Notes: generated from the sequence alone by a model not told the origin. A DNA stretch of 64,000 nt from Chlorops oryzae (GCA_020466095.1 CM035808.1:52339762-52403761), one strand, 5' to 3'; positions 30,917 to 42,710 are shown, counted from the first letter of the stretch. Made by a program: numbers and translations.

Positions 30917-31041
30917 GTGTCGCCAATGGTAGTATCTTTTTATTTTTGTCTATGGTTCTCCTGACACCACTGTGGCCACCAGTGATTGGGTTGTCATGGA
31001 ACTTTGTCATGATTTTGCTAATTTCATCCCTATTTTTATAA

Positions 31042-32924
31042 TCAATTATTGTCACCTTTGGTAATAGCGCTATTTCTATATTTTTTTAAGTACTTATTGC
31101 CCATTTCTTTAAATTCACTAGTGTTCAATATATCTTCTTTGGGTGACATTTTAAATTTGGTGATTCCTAGCTTACCGGCTGCTTGTTCCAGCCTTGGAAA
31201 GAGTTGTCCTAAGTCAAATCTTCCATTAGAAAGCAAGTCGTCGACCATAAAGTGTGATAAAGTCTTTTTCCCGTGCTTTAATGAGCAATCGGTTGATGTG
31301 AGCTTTATTTTTATACACTTTTTGACGTTACTAAAATGTAGTGCGTCATATACTTTGGGCTTTTTATTTTCATTTATATTTTTAGGGATAATTTCATTTT
31401 GTTGTGTAATTTGTTTTTTCATTTTAGATCTTGTCATAACAAAAAGTTTTGTATTGGTGTTGTGCAATACTTTAAGATCTTCAATTGAAAGTTTTTCTAT
31501 ATTTGACATTTCAGGGTGTTTGATGCGCGACAATGCGTCTGCGACATAGTTTTCTTTGCCCCTAAGGTATTCGACCGTGAAATCATATTCCTCGAGGTCA
31601 AGTCTCATACGTGTTAACTTAGATGACGGGTTCTTCATAGAGAAAAGATATGAAAGTGGGCGGTGATCTGATTTGACCAGGAACTTTGTACCGTAAAGGT
31701 AAGGCCTAAAGTGGACAATTGCCCAATGTATAGCCGCTAGTTCTTGCTCAATGGTTGACTTGTTGCTTTCACCCTTAGTGAAGGCTCGTGATGCAAAGGC
31801 TATTGGAAGTTGTTTGCCATCGTGCTCTTGACTGAGCATTGCTCCGCAAGCATGCTTACTAGCGTTAGTTGTTACACAAAATTGCTTCTCAAAATCAGGA
31901 TATTGCAGAAAACTTGGGGAAAGTAGTGAATTCTTTAGATAAGCAAATGCTTCCTCACAATCCTTATTCCATGTGAAAATTGCTTTCTTTTTGCAGAGTT
32001 TTGTTAAGTGACGTGAGTAATCTGCAAAATTTTTTATGAATTTTCGGTAATAATTACAGAAAGCTACGAATCTTCTGACTTCGTCGGCATTTTGAGGTTT
32101 AGGATAGTCTTGAATAATTTTGAATTTGCTATCGTCAGGAAGTATGCCTTTGTCTGTACATTTATGGCCGAGGTAGGTGACCTCTTTCATGAAAAATGTA
32201 CATTTATATGGATTTAGTTTCAGATTGTGTGTTCTGCAAAGTTGGAAGACGTCCTTTAAATTTTTGATCATGTGTCTTTCGGAACAACCAAGGACGACCA
32301 AATCGTCCATGTAGAGGAAAGCCTGTGCAGGTTTTAGGCCTGCGAAAGCGAAAGTCATCATTCGCTGGAACGAATTCGGGGCAATTTTCAGCCCATACGG
32401 AAGTCTTTTGAATCTATAAGAGCCACCGGTAGTTGAGAAAGACGTTATGTCTCTTGAATTTTTATCTAGCTCTATTTGATGAAAACCATCTTTAAGATCT
32501 AAACATGAAAAAAACTTGGCTCTGCCTAATTGGTCCAGGTAGTCGTCTATCCTTGGTAATGGAAATTTGTCTCCAATTAATTTTTTATTTATCTGGCGGT
32601 AATCAACCACTAAACGCCATCTCTTTTCATTTGAACCTGGTAGCGATTTTTCGGTACCAATAGAATTGGGCTGTTATAAGCCGAAATGGATGGTTCAATT
32701 ATCTCATCTTGTACTAACTTTTTGACTTGTTTTTCTACCTCTTGCTTGTGTGTGTGTGTGGAATACGATAATTTTTTATGTACACTGGCTCCGAGTCAAT
32801 TGTTTTAAGTTTCTGTTTGTAGAAATTATTTGAAGAAATTGTCTCATCGTCCAATCCAAAAACATCACTAAATTCTGAACAGAGTTTTGTTAATTCCCAA
32901 TTTCCACACACAAATTTTTCTTTC
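31042..32924 (-). pseudogene. pol: RT-RNase H of element E (frameshifts at the N-terminus)
   Basis: The main open frame 32610-31042 (522 aa) has WRLVVDYRQIN-type RT start, FFSCLDLKDGFHQI, LPYGLKIAPNSFQRMM, FLYMDDLVVLGCS and LGHKCT. RNase H follows (TTNASKHACGAMLS, SDHRPLSYLF, YVADALSRI). FGLKIAPNSFQR-type RT with MDDLVV is typical of mdg1/412. RNase H has Asn where the usual TDAS has Asp (TTNAS), a change at a catalytic position. The RT N-terminal part (32611-32924) is present but broken by indels near a CA/GT dinucleotide run at 32750-32760 and near 32650. Synthesises cDNA in particles. Confidence 0.9.
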
Positions 32925-33046
32925 GAAATTCTTTAGTTATTAGATGAGACGGGCGAGGCGAAGGGACATTTCTTCTCTTCCCCTTGCCGTTCTCGCCTAC
33001 TTAGTCGATTATTTGGAAAGAAAAATTTGTGTGTGGAAATTGGGAA
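32894..33046. repeat. 31-bp perfect inverted repeat at the protease-RT junction of element E
   Basis: 32894-32924 and 33016-33046 are exact reverse complements separated by 91 bases. The protease frame runs into this region and ends at an ATTAG stop near 32933, so the fold-back interrupts pol. Confidence 0.9.
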
Positions 33047-33769
33047 TAAGCTTTGCTTATATAGAATTGGAAAATTTTTAGAGAGTGTTTCCAACACTAT
33101 TTCATTTCTTTTTGAATTTTTGTTTGATGTTTCAATGATTTCATATTTTTCTAAATTTTCAAAATTTAGTTTTGGATCGGTTAACGTGACGCATTTATTG
33201 GTTGTGTTTAATATTCGGACGAACGGGCTATCGGATTTTGTAATTGTGTTAGCTACTATAATTCCTGCCTGCAATTCTTGATTGGGTATCAACACTTCCT
33301 TGAATTGTGTGGATATTTCAACTTTTCGAATGACCTCAGATCTGGCGGGCAAGATTAATTGATTTCCTGAGAAATTTGTGTAAATTGGTATACCTACATT
33401 TTGGTCATTGGTCGGTCGTAAGATTAACCAATCTTTGTTTTGCATGAATTCTATTATGCAATTGTAATTTTTCAAGAGATCTACACCCCAGATTCCGTCA
33501 TACGGGATAGGGAAATCCCTATGAACTATTTGATATTTGTGTGGAATGATTATATCTTCAATCTGTAAGTCGATTGTTGCTGTACCCAAGGACTTGATAG
33601 TTCCTTCGCCTATACCACTAATATTTGAAAAATTGTCGGTGTCTATACTGACACCGTCGATAAAACGATTTGTTTTTAGTACAGAGATTTCTGCACCCGT
33701 GTCAACCAAAATTGTCAATTGTTGTTCAGTGTTCGGAAAACGGACTTTAATAAAGATACTTTGACTCAA
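32933..33769 (-). pseudogene. pol: Protease region of element E pol, ends abnormally at an inverted repeat
   Basis: ILVDTGAEISVLKTNR is the catalytic aspartic protease motif (residues ~20-35), and GIWGVDLL near residue 93 is the C-terminal glycine motif. A long linker to RT follows. The last ~30 residues are basic and derive from the loop of the 31-bp inverted repeat, not from a normal pol linker. The frame differs from Gag, so Gag-Pol is made by frameshift in an intact element. It cleaves the polyprotein. Confidence 0.85.
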
Positions 33770-33798
33770 ATTCAGTGTATGTATTTTGGAGTGTCTAT

Positions 33799-35052
33799 TT
33801 AATTGCTTAGGGGCTGTGTTGGGTTTTCCGATGGGGTTTCAGCAGTCAAACGAATGTTCCTATTGGGAGGTGAATTATTAAAATCGCTACTGCGGTTATT
33901 TCCTCTGCCATTTCCTCTGTTATTGTAGTTATTCCTATACTGGCGGTAGTTAGTTTGATTACCTCCACGACCTCTATAGCTACCATAGTTACTGTTTCCA
34001 CGGAAATAGCCACGATTATTTCTGTATCCCTGTCCTCTCCTATAGCTATTTCCTCTTTTGTACTGATATGTCAAGATGGAGTTTTGGGAGCCGGTTGCTT
34101 CTGTGCAACTATTTGTAAATTTTGAAACGGCTTCATTCATTGTTGTGAAGGTGCCTGATTCCATGATAAGTTTAACCCTCTCATGGCTGCAGTTTTTTGT
34201 CATTGCCTTTACGGCTGTCTGTGTGGAATATTTATTAGCTGCGTTGCTATCTAAGCCATCGTAAATGTAAGCATTTTCGAGGGCTTTAGCAAGCTCCTCA
34301 ATTTCTTTTGTGTATGTATTTGCTGTTTTGCCTTGTTGTTTGATATTTAGTAATTTGGACGTTATTACTTCGACCGATTCGTGTTTTACAGATGTTTTTA
34401 ACTTAATGATAATTTCTGTTATTGTAGTTTCGTTGGATATGAGGTTTCTTGCAGAACCCTTGAGTTTTGTTTTAACCAAGGTTACTGCTACGCTTTCATA
34501 TGTTTCCATTATCAATTGCACCAATTGTAGTGCGTCTACAAAACTTTGTAAGTTTTCGGATTTTCCATCGAAGTCCGGGAGGAGTCGTGCGGCATTGCCG
34601 AGAAATTCGGTAACTGTTTGTGGCATTATGTTTTGTGTTTGTTGATTAAATGGGAGTTGTTCAAAAAGTGTTGTTGTTTCGTTTTCTGTTTCAGTTTCCG
34701 AGTCGGAAATGGTTGAGTCTGTCTTGAAAAGGGATTCTGATGGTGGTTCAATAAAGTCAGTTACGCCTGTGGGAACCGAAATGTTCAAATTTAATCTGGT
34801 GCTCAATACTTCTAACTTAGTCTTCAGATTCCTCAATATTTCTTCAACTATTTTTAAATGTTCAGGTTTAAAAACCTTAACTGTATATACGAGTGCGCAT
34901 GCTGCATTATGCTGTTCTACTAGCGTTTGAATATGTTTAATTTGTATTGATCTAGTTGGGAGATTAGTTTTATTGATACATTTATATGCTCTATCAAAAA
35001 TTTCCTTTACTAACTTTAATTGGGCTAAAAATTCCTTCCATTCGATTGGCAT
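33799..35052 (-). CDS. gag: Gag of element E (417 aa), intact
   Basis: ATG at 35052, 13 nt after the stop of a small upstream ORF. N-terminal helical region (~1-110), acidic Ser/Glu linker (~115-145), capsid-like part (~150-310; FLGNAARLLPDFDGKSENLQ, AVKAMTKNCSHERVKLIM) and an Arg-Gly-rich tail (RRGQGYRNNRGYFRGNSN) instead of zinc knuckles. An RG-rich nucleocapsid without CCHC is usual for mdg1/412-type Gag. The frame is intact, in contrast to pol. Confidence 0.85.
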   Translation of the reverse strand: MPIEWKEFLAQLKLVKEIFDRAYKCINKTNLPTRSIQIKHIQTLVEQHNAACALVYTVKVFKPEHLKIVEEILRNLKTKLEVLSTRLNLNISVPTGVTDFIEPPSESLFKTDSTISDSETETENETTTLFEQLPFNQQTQNIMPQTVTEFLGNAARLLPDFDGKSENLQSFVDALQLVQLIMETYESVAVTLVKTKLKGSARNLISNETTITEIIIKLKTSVKHESVEVITSKLLNIKQQGKTANTYTKEIEELAKALENAYIYDGLDSNAANKYSTQTAVKAMTKNCSHERVKLIMESGTFTTMNEAVSKFTNSCTEATGSQNSILTYQYKRGNSYRRGQGYRNNRGYFRGNSNYGSYRGRGGNQTNYRQYRNNYNNRGNGRGNNRSSDFNNSPPNRNIRLTAETPSENPTQPLSN

Positions 35053-35065
35053 TAGTTAAATTTAC

Positions 35066-35263
35066 TTAGACTGAGTTTGAAACCGTGTATTTCTTCTTAA
35101 TGTTTTTATGGAAAAGTTTGTAAAGTGAGTAAAAGAATCTTAAAATCAAAATAATTGTGCAAATATACATACAGATTTGGAAATCTATGTTTTCGACTGA
35201 GGTTGGTTGGATTTTAATTTCATTAACGATATCGGCTTGATTTTCCGTTTTCTTATCCAACAT
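35066..35263 (-). CDS. Small membrane protein ORF upstream of gag (element E, 65 aa)
   Basis: A 65-residue ORF ends 13 nt before the gag ATG. It has a polar acidic N-terminus (DKKTENQADIVNEIK) and one strongly hydrophobic stretch of about 20 residues (ICMYICTIILILRFFYSLYK), then a basic Lys-rich end, the profile of a single-pass membrane peptide. Tight spacing to gag and the presence of another leader ORF (35622-35960) suggest that it is a real leader-encoded product or a translation-regulating upstream ORF. Chance is possible at this length in AT-rich sequence. Confidence 0.45.
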   Translation of the reverse strand: MLDKKTENQADIVNEIKIQPTSVENIDFQICMYICTIILILRFFYSLYKLFHKNIKKKYTVSNSV

Positions 35264-35372
35264 TTTTGAAAAATTTAATATAGCTCAGTTCATGCAAAAG
35301 TTATCCTTTATATGTTTTTTTTTTTTTATAAAATTTTTTTTTTTTTCATTCAAAAACCAAGTTGAGCTTTTA

Positions 35373-35585
35373 ACAATCACAAATTGTGTGAAACTAAGTT
35401 GAGTTTTTAACAATCACAAATTGTGCGAAACTAAATTGAGCTTTTAACAATCACAAATTGTGCGAAATTAAATTGAGTTTTTAACAATCACAAATTGTGC
35501 GAAACTAAATTGAGCTTTTAACAATCACAAATTGTGCGAAATTAAATTGAGTTTTTAACAATCACAAATTGTGCGAACTGCGAAG
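35373..35585 (-). repeat. 37-bp minisatellite in the leader of element E
   Basis: ACAATCACAAATTGTG recurs every 37 bp from 35373 (35373, 35410, 35447, 35484 and on to about 35560). Each unit contains a small palindrome (CACAATTTGTG on the opposite strand). Confidence 0.9.
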
Positions 35586-35621
35586 TCGCAATGGTCGCTT
35601 TAAAAAAAAATTTTCAGATGC

Positions 35622-35960
35622 TTATTCAGCATCATATCGGCTTTTCTGCTTCCCCCTCTTAGTAAGCTCGGATTCCACGTCCAGCAGTTCCTTCCAGAGT
35701 TTCTTTTGAGTGTTGAGATCCTTTTTTCCGCTCAGTTCCCTTTTAAGTTGTGCGCGTCTCCTTAAGAGTTTGTTCTTTTTTCCTCCTCTCTTCTTTGGAG
35801 GGCGTGCTTTTGGTACAGTCACCAGCTTTTCCTCTGCAACTTGCTGCCTTTTTCTCTTCTCTTGATTTGCTTTTTGCCTTTCGTGATACTCCTGTATCGA
35901 TATTGGCCTTGGTCCTGGGGTGGGATCTTTGAGGGCCTCGTTCAAAGGTGTTTCGTTCAT
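35622..35960 (-). CDS. Leader ORF of element E: basic coiled-coil protein (112 aa)
   Basis: ATG at 35960, ending at 35622. A Pro-rich N-terminal region (DPTPGPRPISIQEY) precedes a long Lys/Arg/Glu-rich helix with a nuclear-localisation-like cluster (PKKRGGKKNKLLRRR) and a second helix (KKLWKELLDVESELTKRGK). Charge pattern suggests a nucleic-acid-binding coiled coil. It lies between two minisatellites and upstream of gag on the same strand. I do not recognise a family, and I am not certain that 412/mdg1 elements have an equivalent. The frame is intact and codon use looks coding. Confidence 0.6.
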   Translation of the reverse strand: MNETPLNEALKDPTPGPRPISIQEYHERQKANQEKRKRQQVAEEKLVTVPKARPPKKRGGKKNKLLRRRAQLKRELSGKKDLNTQKKLWKELLDVESELTKRGKQKSRYDAE

Positions 35961-35966
35961 TTGTGC

Positions 35967-36300
35967 CCAGCTCCCGCTAAGCGAACAAGCGGTGATGAAA
36001 CCACGGCTTAGCTCCCGCTAAGCGAAAGAAATATTGATGAAACTCGGGCTTAGCTCCCGCTAAGCGAAAGAAACGGTGATGAAACCACGGCTTAGCTCCC
36101 GCTAAGCGAAAGAAATATTGATGAAATTCGGGCTTAGCTCCCGCTAAGCGAAACAAATAGTGATGAAATTGCGGCTTAGCTCCCGCTAAACGAAACAAAT
36201 GGTGCTGAAATTGCGGCTTAGCTCCCGCTAAGCGAAACAAATGGTGCTGAAGGTGCGGCTTAGCTCCCGCTAAGCGAAACAAATGGTGCTGAAGGTGCGG
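35967..36300 (-). repeat. 42-bp minisatellite in the leader of element E (about 8 copies)
   Basis: AGCTCCCGCTAAGCGAA recurs every ~42 bp. Read on the minus strand the array is open in one frame as a 14-residue repeat (FRLAGAKP plus six residues) from 36282 to 35977. Each unit has a short inverted repeat (CTTAGC...GCTAAG). It lies between the PBS and the 112-aa ORF. Confidence 0.9.
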
Positions 36301-36301
36301 T

Positions 36302-36315
36302 CCTCACGATCGCCA
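36302..36315 (-). other. Primer-binding site of element E (tRNA-Arg-like)
   Basis: Minus strand TGGCGATCGTGAGG starts at the base after the LTR. The first 12 bases match a tRNA-Arg 3' end with one mismatch, as expected for mdg1/412. Confidence 0.7.
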
Positions 36316-36676
36316 TGAAGTGAATCCATTCGAAGAAATAAGGCGTTGTAGCTTTTTCGATGTCTCAGAATGGACTGAGCCCTTTATTCACATTTTGTTT
36401 ATATTTATATCTTATGAACTAAGAACAAAAGTAGCAGTGGTCCCAGCGTCGATCAAATGCGATAAAGTCAAGCAACAAAGTAGAGGTGTCGGGTAACCCC
36501 CGAGCCACGCGATAAGAAAAGAATTCAAAGCAACAAAGTATGCAGCTCAAGTAGCGGATATGCTGGAGACACCTTCGTCAGCACTTTCTCACGACTGTAC
36601 AGTGAGAACAGTGAGCTGTCGCATTTGTGCACATAGAAAAGTACAGTAAAGCAACGTCTTCGCTGAGGCCACTACA
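36316..36676 (-). repeat. 5' LTR of element E (361 bp)
   Basis: Matches 29432-29792 with one difference seen (TATGAACTAAG versus TATGCACTAAG). Followed by ACAT of the target-site duplication. Confidence 0.95.
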
Positions 36677-36680
36677 ACAT

Positions 36681-37082
36681 AATTTAATATTCAAAGTGTA
36701 CATACATGAACGGCTATAAACGAATTTCGCCTGAAATTGGAATTGTGTCAATTTTAATTAGCGACTAGTTGCTACCAAAAACAGCCGATCAATTCATTAG
36801 CACGATTGTATGGTAAAACACAGGTCAATATTTTTTTATTGCAAGTAAATATATATATTTTTTAATCCTGGCGTCTGGGCAGAAGTATTGAAATAATATT
36901 TGTTTTACGAGAATCAACGGTAGCAGGTACCAAGGACAAGAAATTTAGATCAACGATTGCTCCAAGTAATGTGGCGCAGAATAACTAAAATTAAAATGGT
37001 AAGTACAACAGAAAATTGTTTACTATAACCACATTGAGTCCTTGCTTATTATTTTGATTTACCGTAAATATAATTAAACCTT
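36681..37082 (+). other. Leader of element D, part 2, with ATG-splice donor at 36996-37004
   Basis: Homologous to 3376-3784 of C. ATG at 36996-36998 is followed directly by GTAAGT. The unspliced frame stops after ten codons, before the gag ATG at 37083. Confidence 0.75.
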
Positions 37083-38902
37083 ATGGCCAAAGAACAAGAT
37101 GAATTAAAAGACAAACTTAAATAATTCGAAACTGATTCCGAAGAAGTTCTAAGAAAAGCAAGGGAGTTAGCACGGGAACCAATTTTGAGCAAGGAAACTT
37201 CGAAATTAGTAAAGGATCAAGCAGTGCTGGGTCAATTTTCAACGTTTTTAATTAATGAAATCAAAAATTCAGTAAGTGTTTTGGAACAGGCCACAAATAA
37301 AAAAATTCAGATACTAGAAGAGTCAATACAGGGTTTAACAAGAGAGTGCAAAAAATTAAGAGCACAGATGGACGTACAGAAAAATTTGATTGACGAATCT
37401 GAAAGGGATAACCAAGAACTAAGAGAATCACTAAGTAAGGCCGTCGGTAATTAGTTAGCAGAAACAGTAGAAAAAGACAAAGCACGCTTAAAAGAAAGCG
37501 AGGAGGAAGTCAAATATTTGAAACAGGAAGTAAGACAGCTTAAGACAGCATTAAAAAACGTTTGTAACACCGCAGCCTCTCCTTACCCTAGCCAAACGCG
37601 AAAAATTAGGACAAACACAGATAATCTCGCTCTCCCCACATTCCAAGACGTAGTTCCACTTAACGAAAATTCCTTAACACCCACAACTACTGCTCAGCAT
37701 ATTATTCCTACAATCAAGACAACTAGCCCCAGCACCGATAATCTTACTATCACAACATCCTCCCCATCCCATCATACAATACGTATAAATATGGCCACCA
37801 ATATGCAGGTAGACGAATTGATGGGAAAAGTAAATAACTTCGTTCCATATTTTTCAGGCACTAACAATGCTGATTTATATCTAGAAGTTGATATATTTGT
37901 TAATGGAATTGGATTATTGAAAAGCGTAGTAGGGAACAGCAATATAAGCGACATACTAGGTTGCATAAAAAACAGACTAGCAGGCAAAGCTTACGAAATT
38001 GTCTCAAAAAGAATAATAAACAATCTGGATGAGTTAAACGACGTTATAAAATCAGAATTTTTGAAAAAACGAAGCTTAGAAGCAATCAGATATGAAATTG
38101 CTTCCGCAAAGCAGCAGAGTACTGAAAAGGTTCCGGAGTTTGGTAGGAAAATAGGATCGTTATTGCGTGCAGCCGAAGAGCTTATTAGGGAATCGTGGAA
38201 CCGTACTGAAGCAGTAGCATTGCTACACGACTACCAGAAATTTGGAAAAAATAAATTTATTTTTGGTATTCAGGACCCCTTTTTACGAAACAGACTCGAG
38301 GGCGCAGAACATGAATCACTATTTACTCTTATAAAGTTAGCGCAGACGACGGAAGAGCGACATGAGGAAAATAGTAAAATTGGATATTCTGATCATTTCA
38401 TAAATAAACCAACCCCAGTAGCCATACATCAAGCTCGGCGTTCATTTTGTAACGTAGAAGGCCATACTTGGGATGTTTGCTTGCAAAGAAAAAATACGCC
38501 CTATTGCGGTAGTTGTACTCATAATGGGCACACAACTAATGCGCAATGCAACGCAAACAATACTCCCATGCATAACAATATACAAAATTGCGGATTTGTG
38601 GAAAAACGGGACACTCTGAAAAAAATTGCTATGCGTAAATAAAAAATTTGTTTTGTGACGTCTGTCAGTTAAAGGGTCACGACACAAATCCGTACTGCAG
38701 GCAGGGGCACAAAAACAAACAAACTAATCAGAACAATCAAAATTCGCGAACGAGAAATAGCGATCGCAATACTAATAACAATCGAAGTGCCCCCACAATG
38801 AATAAAACCATTCAATGTTTTAAATGCTCGCAACCGGGCTATATTGCAAGAAATTGTCCGAATAATCAGGGAAACCCCTCGCGGCCCGGTCTCGGCCAAT
38901 AG
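37083..38902 (+). pseudogene. gag: Gag of element D (stops and frameshift)
   Basis: Starts ATGGCCAAAGAAC as in C. Coiled coil (37083-37560), Thr/Pro linker, capsid region (37790-38400) and a series of Cys motifs: SFCNVEGHTWDVC, CGSCTHNGHTTNAQC, a third one damaged by a frameshift near 38590, FCDVCQLKGHDTNPYC, and CFKCSQPGYIARNC (Tyr in place of His). Stops: TAA at about 37122-37124 and TAG at 37452-37454; the fragment at 27117 is open at the latter. The layout with five knuckle positions is the same as in C. Confidence 0.85.
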
Positions 38903-39141
38903 ACCGGAATGCCAGCATCAAACAAGATTCTCTGAGGCCAATTCAAATGAGAAATTCATAAAAACCAAAAGACTAATTAAAGGAGGTAGATATAAATAAA
39001 ATTTTTTTTAATGATGTTGACGGAAAAACGACCAGTATAAATTTAAGTTGTAATAAATCAGAGAAAAGAAGAATTATGAGTTCAAGAAGCTTAAGTAAAA
39101 AACAACTTTTATTAAAGAAAAATCAAAAGTAAAAGCGAAGA

Positions 39142-42100
39142 GTGCATTTTAACGAAAATGTAAGTTTTCATTTTTACGAGAGTCCAATGTCAATTGGAAA
39201 TGCAGAATCAGAAAAACCGGTTGAAGATAAAAAGAATAAAAAAGATAGAAGTCAATTTCGGAAATTATTTTTATCGTTTGTGTTACCTTTTTTAGCAGCC
39301 ATAAGCGAAAAATTTTCTATTTTGTGCAATCAAACTTGGGAATGGCTAAAAGAACGAAAGAAGCACCCCTGTAGGAACCTGATTAGAAATAATCCCAAAT
39401 CCTTTAATACACAATGTTCAGGCTTAGTGTCAGACGACGCGTTTATAGTATTTTCTAATCGGCAAGCTTTAAACGATGAGGTAACTCTGTTAGTGGACAC
39501 TGGAGCTGACACTAGTTTAATTAAATGGGAAGCGTTAAAAAATGTAAATAACATCTATGAATCGGAAACCAAGAGTTTAGTGGGGGCCTTCGGAGGCACC
39601 GTTTGGAGTAAAGGAATTATAGACATTGGTCATACAAATAATGAAGAGTTGAATTTTAAGTTTCACGTTTTACCAAAGGGAAGTAAAATTCCGGGAGATG
39701 GACTATTAGGCAGAGATGGGCTCTGGAATAAATCAGTCATAGATACCATAGATAAAGAAATTAAATTTTTCCAAAATGGCAGAGAAATTGCTTCACTACC
39801 ACTTGTTAGTTCCACTTATAGCAGTCGGGATTGTACTATTAAGCCAGTCACGATCCGTGCTAGGACAGCAAGGGCAGTAGAAATATGCGCAGAGAAATTT
39901 TCCGGAGAAATCGTTATTCAAAAAAATAAATTATGCCTAACGTTTTCGTAGGAGGTACAATTACGGAAATTTTAAAGGGAAAGGGCTATGTGCCAATGTT
40001 GAACGCAAATCACACGTATGTTCGAATAGAATCCAATGAATAAGAATATGACTGTGGCACAGAATTTGAAAGTTTGGACGTTCCAAACATTAATCAATTA
40101 CAAGAAGGGTGTAATGAGAATAATCGTTTTAACCTTTTGATGAACGCAGTAAATTTAGATAAAAATCTTAATAAGGATGAATTGCATTCCATTAAAAAAA
40201 TATTTAGAGACTATACCGATATATTTCTTTTGCAAGGAGACAAACTTTCCTACACTACGGTATTGAGTCATGAAATTCCTACGGAAGCAGGAAAAGCCCC
40301 AACTAATAATAGACAGTACAGACTGCCGGAACATCAAAAAGCAGAAATAAGTTCCCAGGTTAACAAAATGTTGGCAGACAACATAATTAAGCCAAGCAAA
40401 TCACCTTGGAATTCGCCCATAATTTTAGATCCAAAAAGGACAGGAAAAGATGGCGAGAAAAAATGGAGACTAGTAGTTGACTTTAGAAAATTAAATGAAA
40501 TGACTCTTAAACAAGTTTTCCCTATTCCGAGAATAGATGAAATCCTGGATCAATTGGGATGTAGTCGCTATTTTTCTACACTGGACTTAGCTAGTGGCTG
40601 CCATCAGGTGCTGGTTGACGAAAAAGATAGACAAAAAACAGCTTTCAGCACGGGTATAGGCCATTTCGAATTTATAAGAATGCCTTTCGGTCTCACGGGA
40701 GCACCAGCAACGTTTCAAAGAATTACGAATAGTATTTTGACTTGTCTTCAGGGAATTGATTGCTTTGTTTACCTTGACGACGTTGTCATCTACGCCAGAA
40801 CTTTAGATGAACATGATATTCGACTAAGAAATGTTTTTGACGTTTTAAGGGAAAATAATCTGAAACTCCAAACAGAAAAATGTCAATTCCTAAAGAGAGA
40901 AGTAGTTTACTTAGGGCACAAATGTTCAGAATCAGGTGTTTTACCTGATCCAGCCAAAGTAGAATCCGTTAAAATTATTAAACCAATCAAAAATATTAAA
41001 GAACTGCAGTCATTTCTCGGCTTAATCAATTATTATAGAAAGTTTATACCCGAGGCAGCCAAAATATCCTTACCATTAACAAAATTATTAAGAAAAGAAG
41101 AGAAATTTGTTTGGAATAAGCCTTGCCAAGACGCAATGAAATGAAAATTGAAAGGAGCAGTTACATGCCCCCCCATACTACAATATCTAGATTTTGAAAA
41201 GTTATTTATTCTTACAACAGACGCCAGCAACGAAGCATTAGGTGCAGTTTTGTCGCAAGGTGAGCCAGGACAGGATCTGCCAATATACTATGCTAGTAGG
41301 GCACTTAGTGCAACCGAAAAGCGATATTCCACGATAGAAAAAGAATTTTTGGCAATAATTTGGGCAGTTAAAAACTTTAAAACATACCTGTTAGGCAAAC
41401 ATTTCAAAATTTATAGCGACCATAAACCACTTAAAGGCATAGCGTATTTCAAAGACCAAGATACCAGATTGGGCCAATTTCGATTGAAACTTTTAGAATA
41501 CGATTTTGAAATCCTTTACAAACCGGAAAGAATAACCTTAATGCAGATGCACTTAGTAGACACCCAAATTCAGAAACACCAATAGCAGTAGTAACCAGAT
41601 CAATTTCAAAAACAAAACCAGAAGAATTCGATACGTCAACAACTGCAGGAGATAGAATTATAACGAAGATACGGCAGTTGTGCTAACGGATCCAACAGAG
41701 ATACAAAAAATTATAAATATTTTCCATGACAGTCCAATAGGAGGCCATAACGGGTTTTTGAAAACATACTTTCGTGTTAGAAAACAATTTAAATGGGAAG
41801 GCATGCAGAAGCACATAAAAGATTACATAGACTCATGCCAACTTTGCCAAAAGAATAAAAGTTCCCGCGTAGAAAAATTGCCTATGGCTATAACCAATAC
41901 TCCCCACAGACCGTTTGATATAGTATTTATGGATATAGTTGGTCCACTTCCGCTCTTATCAAGAGGGAATAAATACATACTTACATTTTTAGACGATTTT
42001 TCTAAATATTTCATTTGCGTAGCCATACCAGATGCCGAAGCATCAACTGTGGCAAGAGCCTTTTTTAATGAAATAATTGCCAAATTTAATATCCCTAAAG

Positions 42101-42710
42101 TATTAATAACAGTACAAATTTCACTTCCGTTTTATTTCAAGAAGTATGCAAAATTCTTGGCATTAAAAAATCGCAAACTTCGCCATACCACCCGCAAGCC
42201 AATGGTGCTCTTGAAAGAAGTCACCGACCTCTTGCGAAATTTCTTCGAAATTTCGTCAATGAGGATGCCACGAATTGGGATGAATGGTTGCACCACGCTT
42301 TGCACGTCCATAACAACATAATACATTCATCCACAAAACAAACACCCAGTAGAACACTTTTCGGCTTCGATTTCGAAATTCCAATTAAATTAAAGCATAA
42401 ACCTGGTCCTTTGTATAATCCCGACGATTATAGCAAAATTTTGAAGTACCATATCCAAAGAAGCTATGAAATTGTTAGACAAAATCAAAAATCTGCAAAA
42501 GAAAAGTCAAAGATGTATTATGACAAAAATTCAAAAGAAAGAAAGTTCAAAATAGGAGATAAAGTTTGGCTAAAAAATCAAAATAGACAAAATAAATTTT
42601 CACCCATTTCGGAGGGACCATTTGAAATAATTTCCATACCTTCTCCGGCAAATGTGCGATTACTTATTAGGGGAAAAAAGAAAACCTACCACAAAAATTT
42701 GATAAAATAA
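39142..42710 (+). pseudogene. pol: Pol of element D: protease, RT, RNase H, integrase (broken)
   Basis: 39142-39951 has a pre-protease region with a hydrophobic helix (LFLSFVLPFLAAI), protease LLVDTGADTSLI and GRDGLW. After a frameshift, 40074-41144 is RT (FSTLDLASGCHQV, FGLTGAPATFQR, YLDDVVIYA), ended by TGA at 41142-41144. 41148-41585 is RNase H (TTDASNEALG), which loses frame at a C run near 41524. 41680-42321 is the integrase zinc region and core (MDIVGPLP); about eight bases are missing near 42112, which removes the TDNG Asp. 42288-42710 is the integrase C-terminus, ending in TAA. RT has CHQV where C has YHQV. Non-functional as seen. Confidence 0.92.

Larger units (their letters stand above)
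29432..36676 (-). mobile_element. Complete mdg1/412-like Gypsy element E inserted in the leader of D
   Basis: 361-bp LTRs at both ends (one difference seen by eye), TSD ACAT at 29428-29431 and 36677-36680, 7245 bp, minus strand. The RT and primer type (tRNA-Arg-like) fit the mdg1/412 lineage. There is no env. The LTR identity shows a recent insertion, yet pol has several frameshifts. Confidence 0.95.

Noticed and set aside
35373..36300. CRISPR-like array
   Set aside because: Periodic 37-bp and 42-bp units have no unique spacers; they are minisatellites in a eukaryotic retroelement leader.
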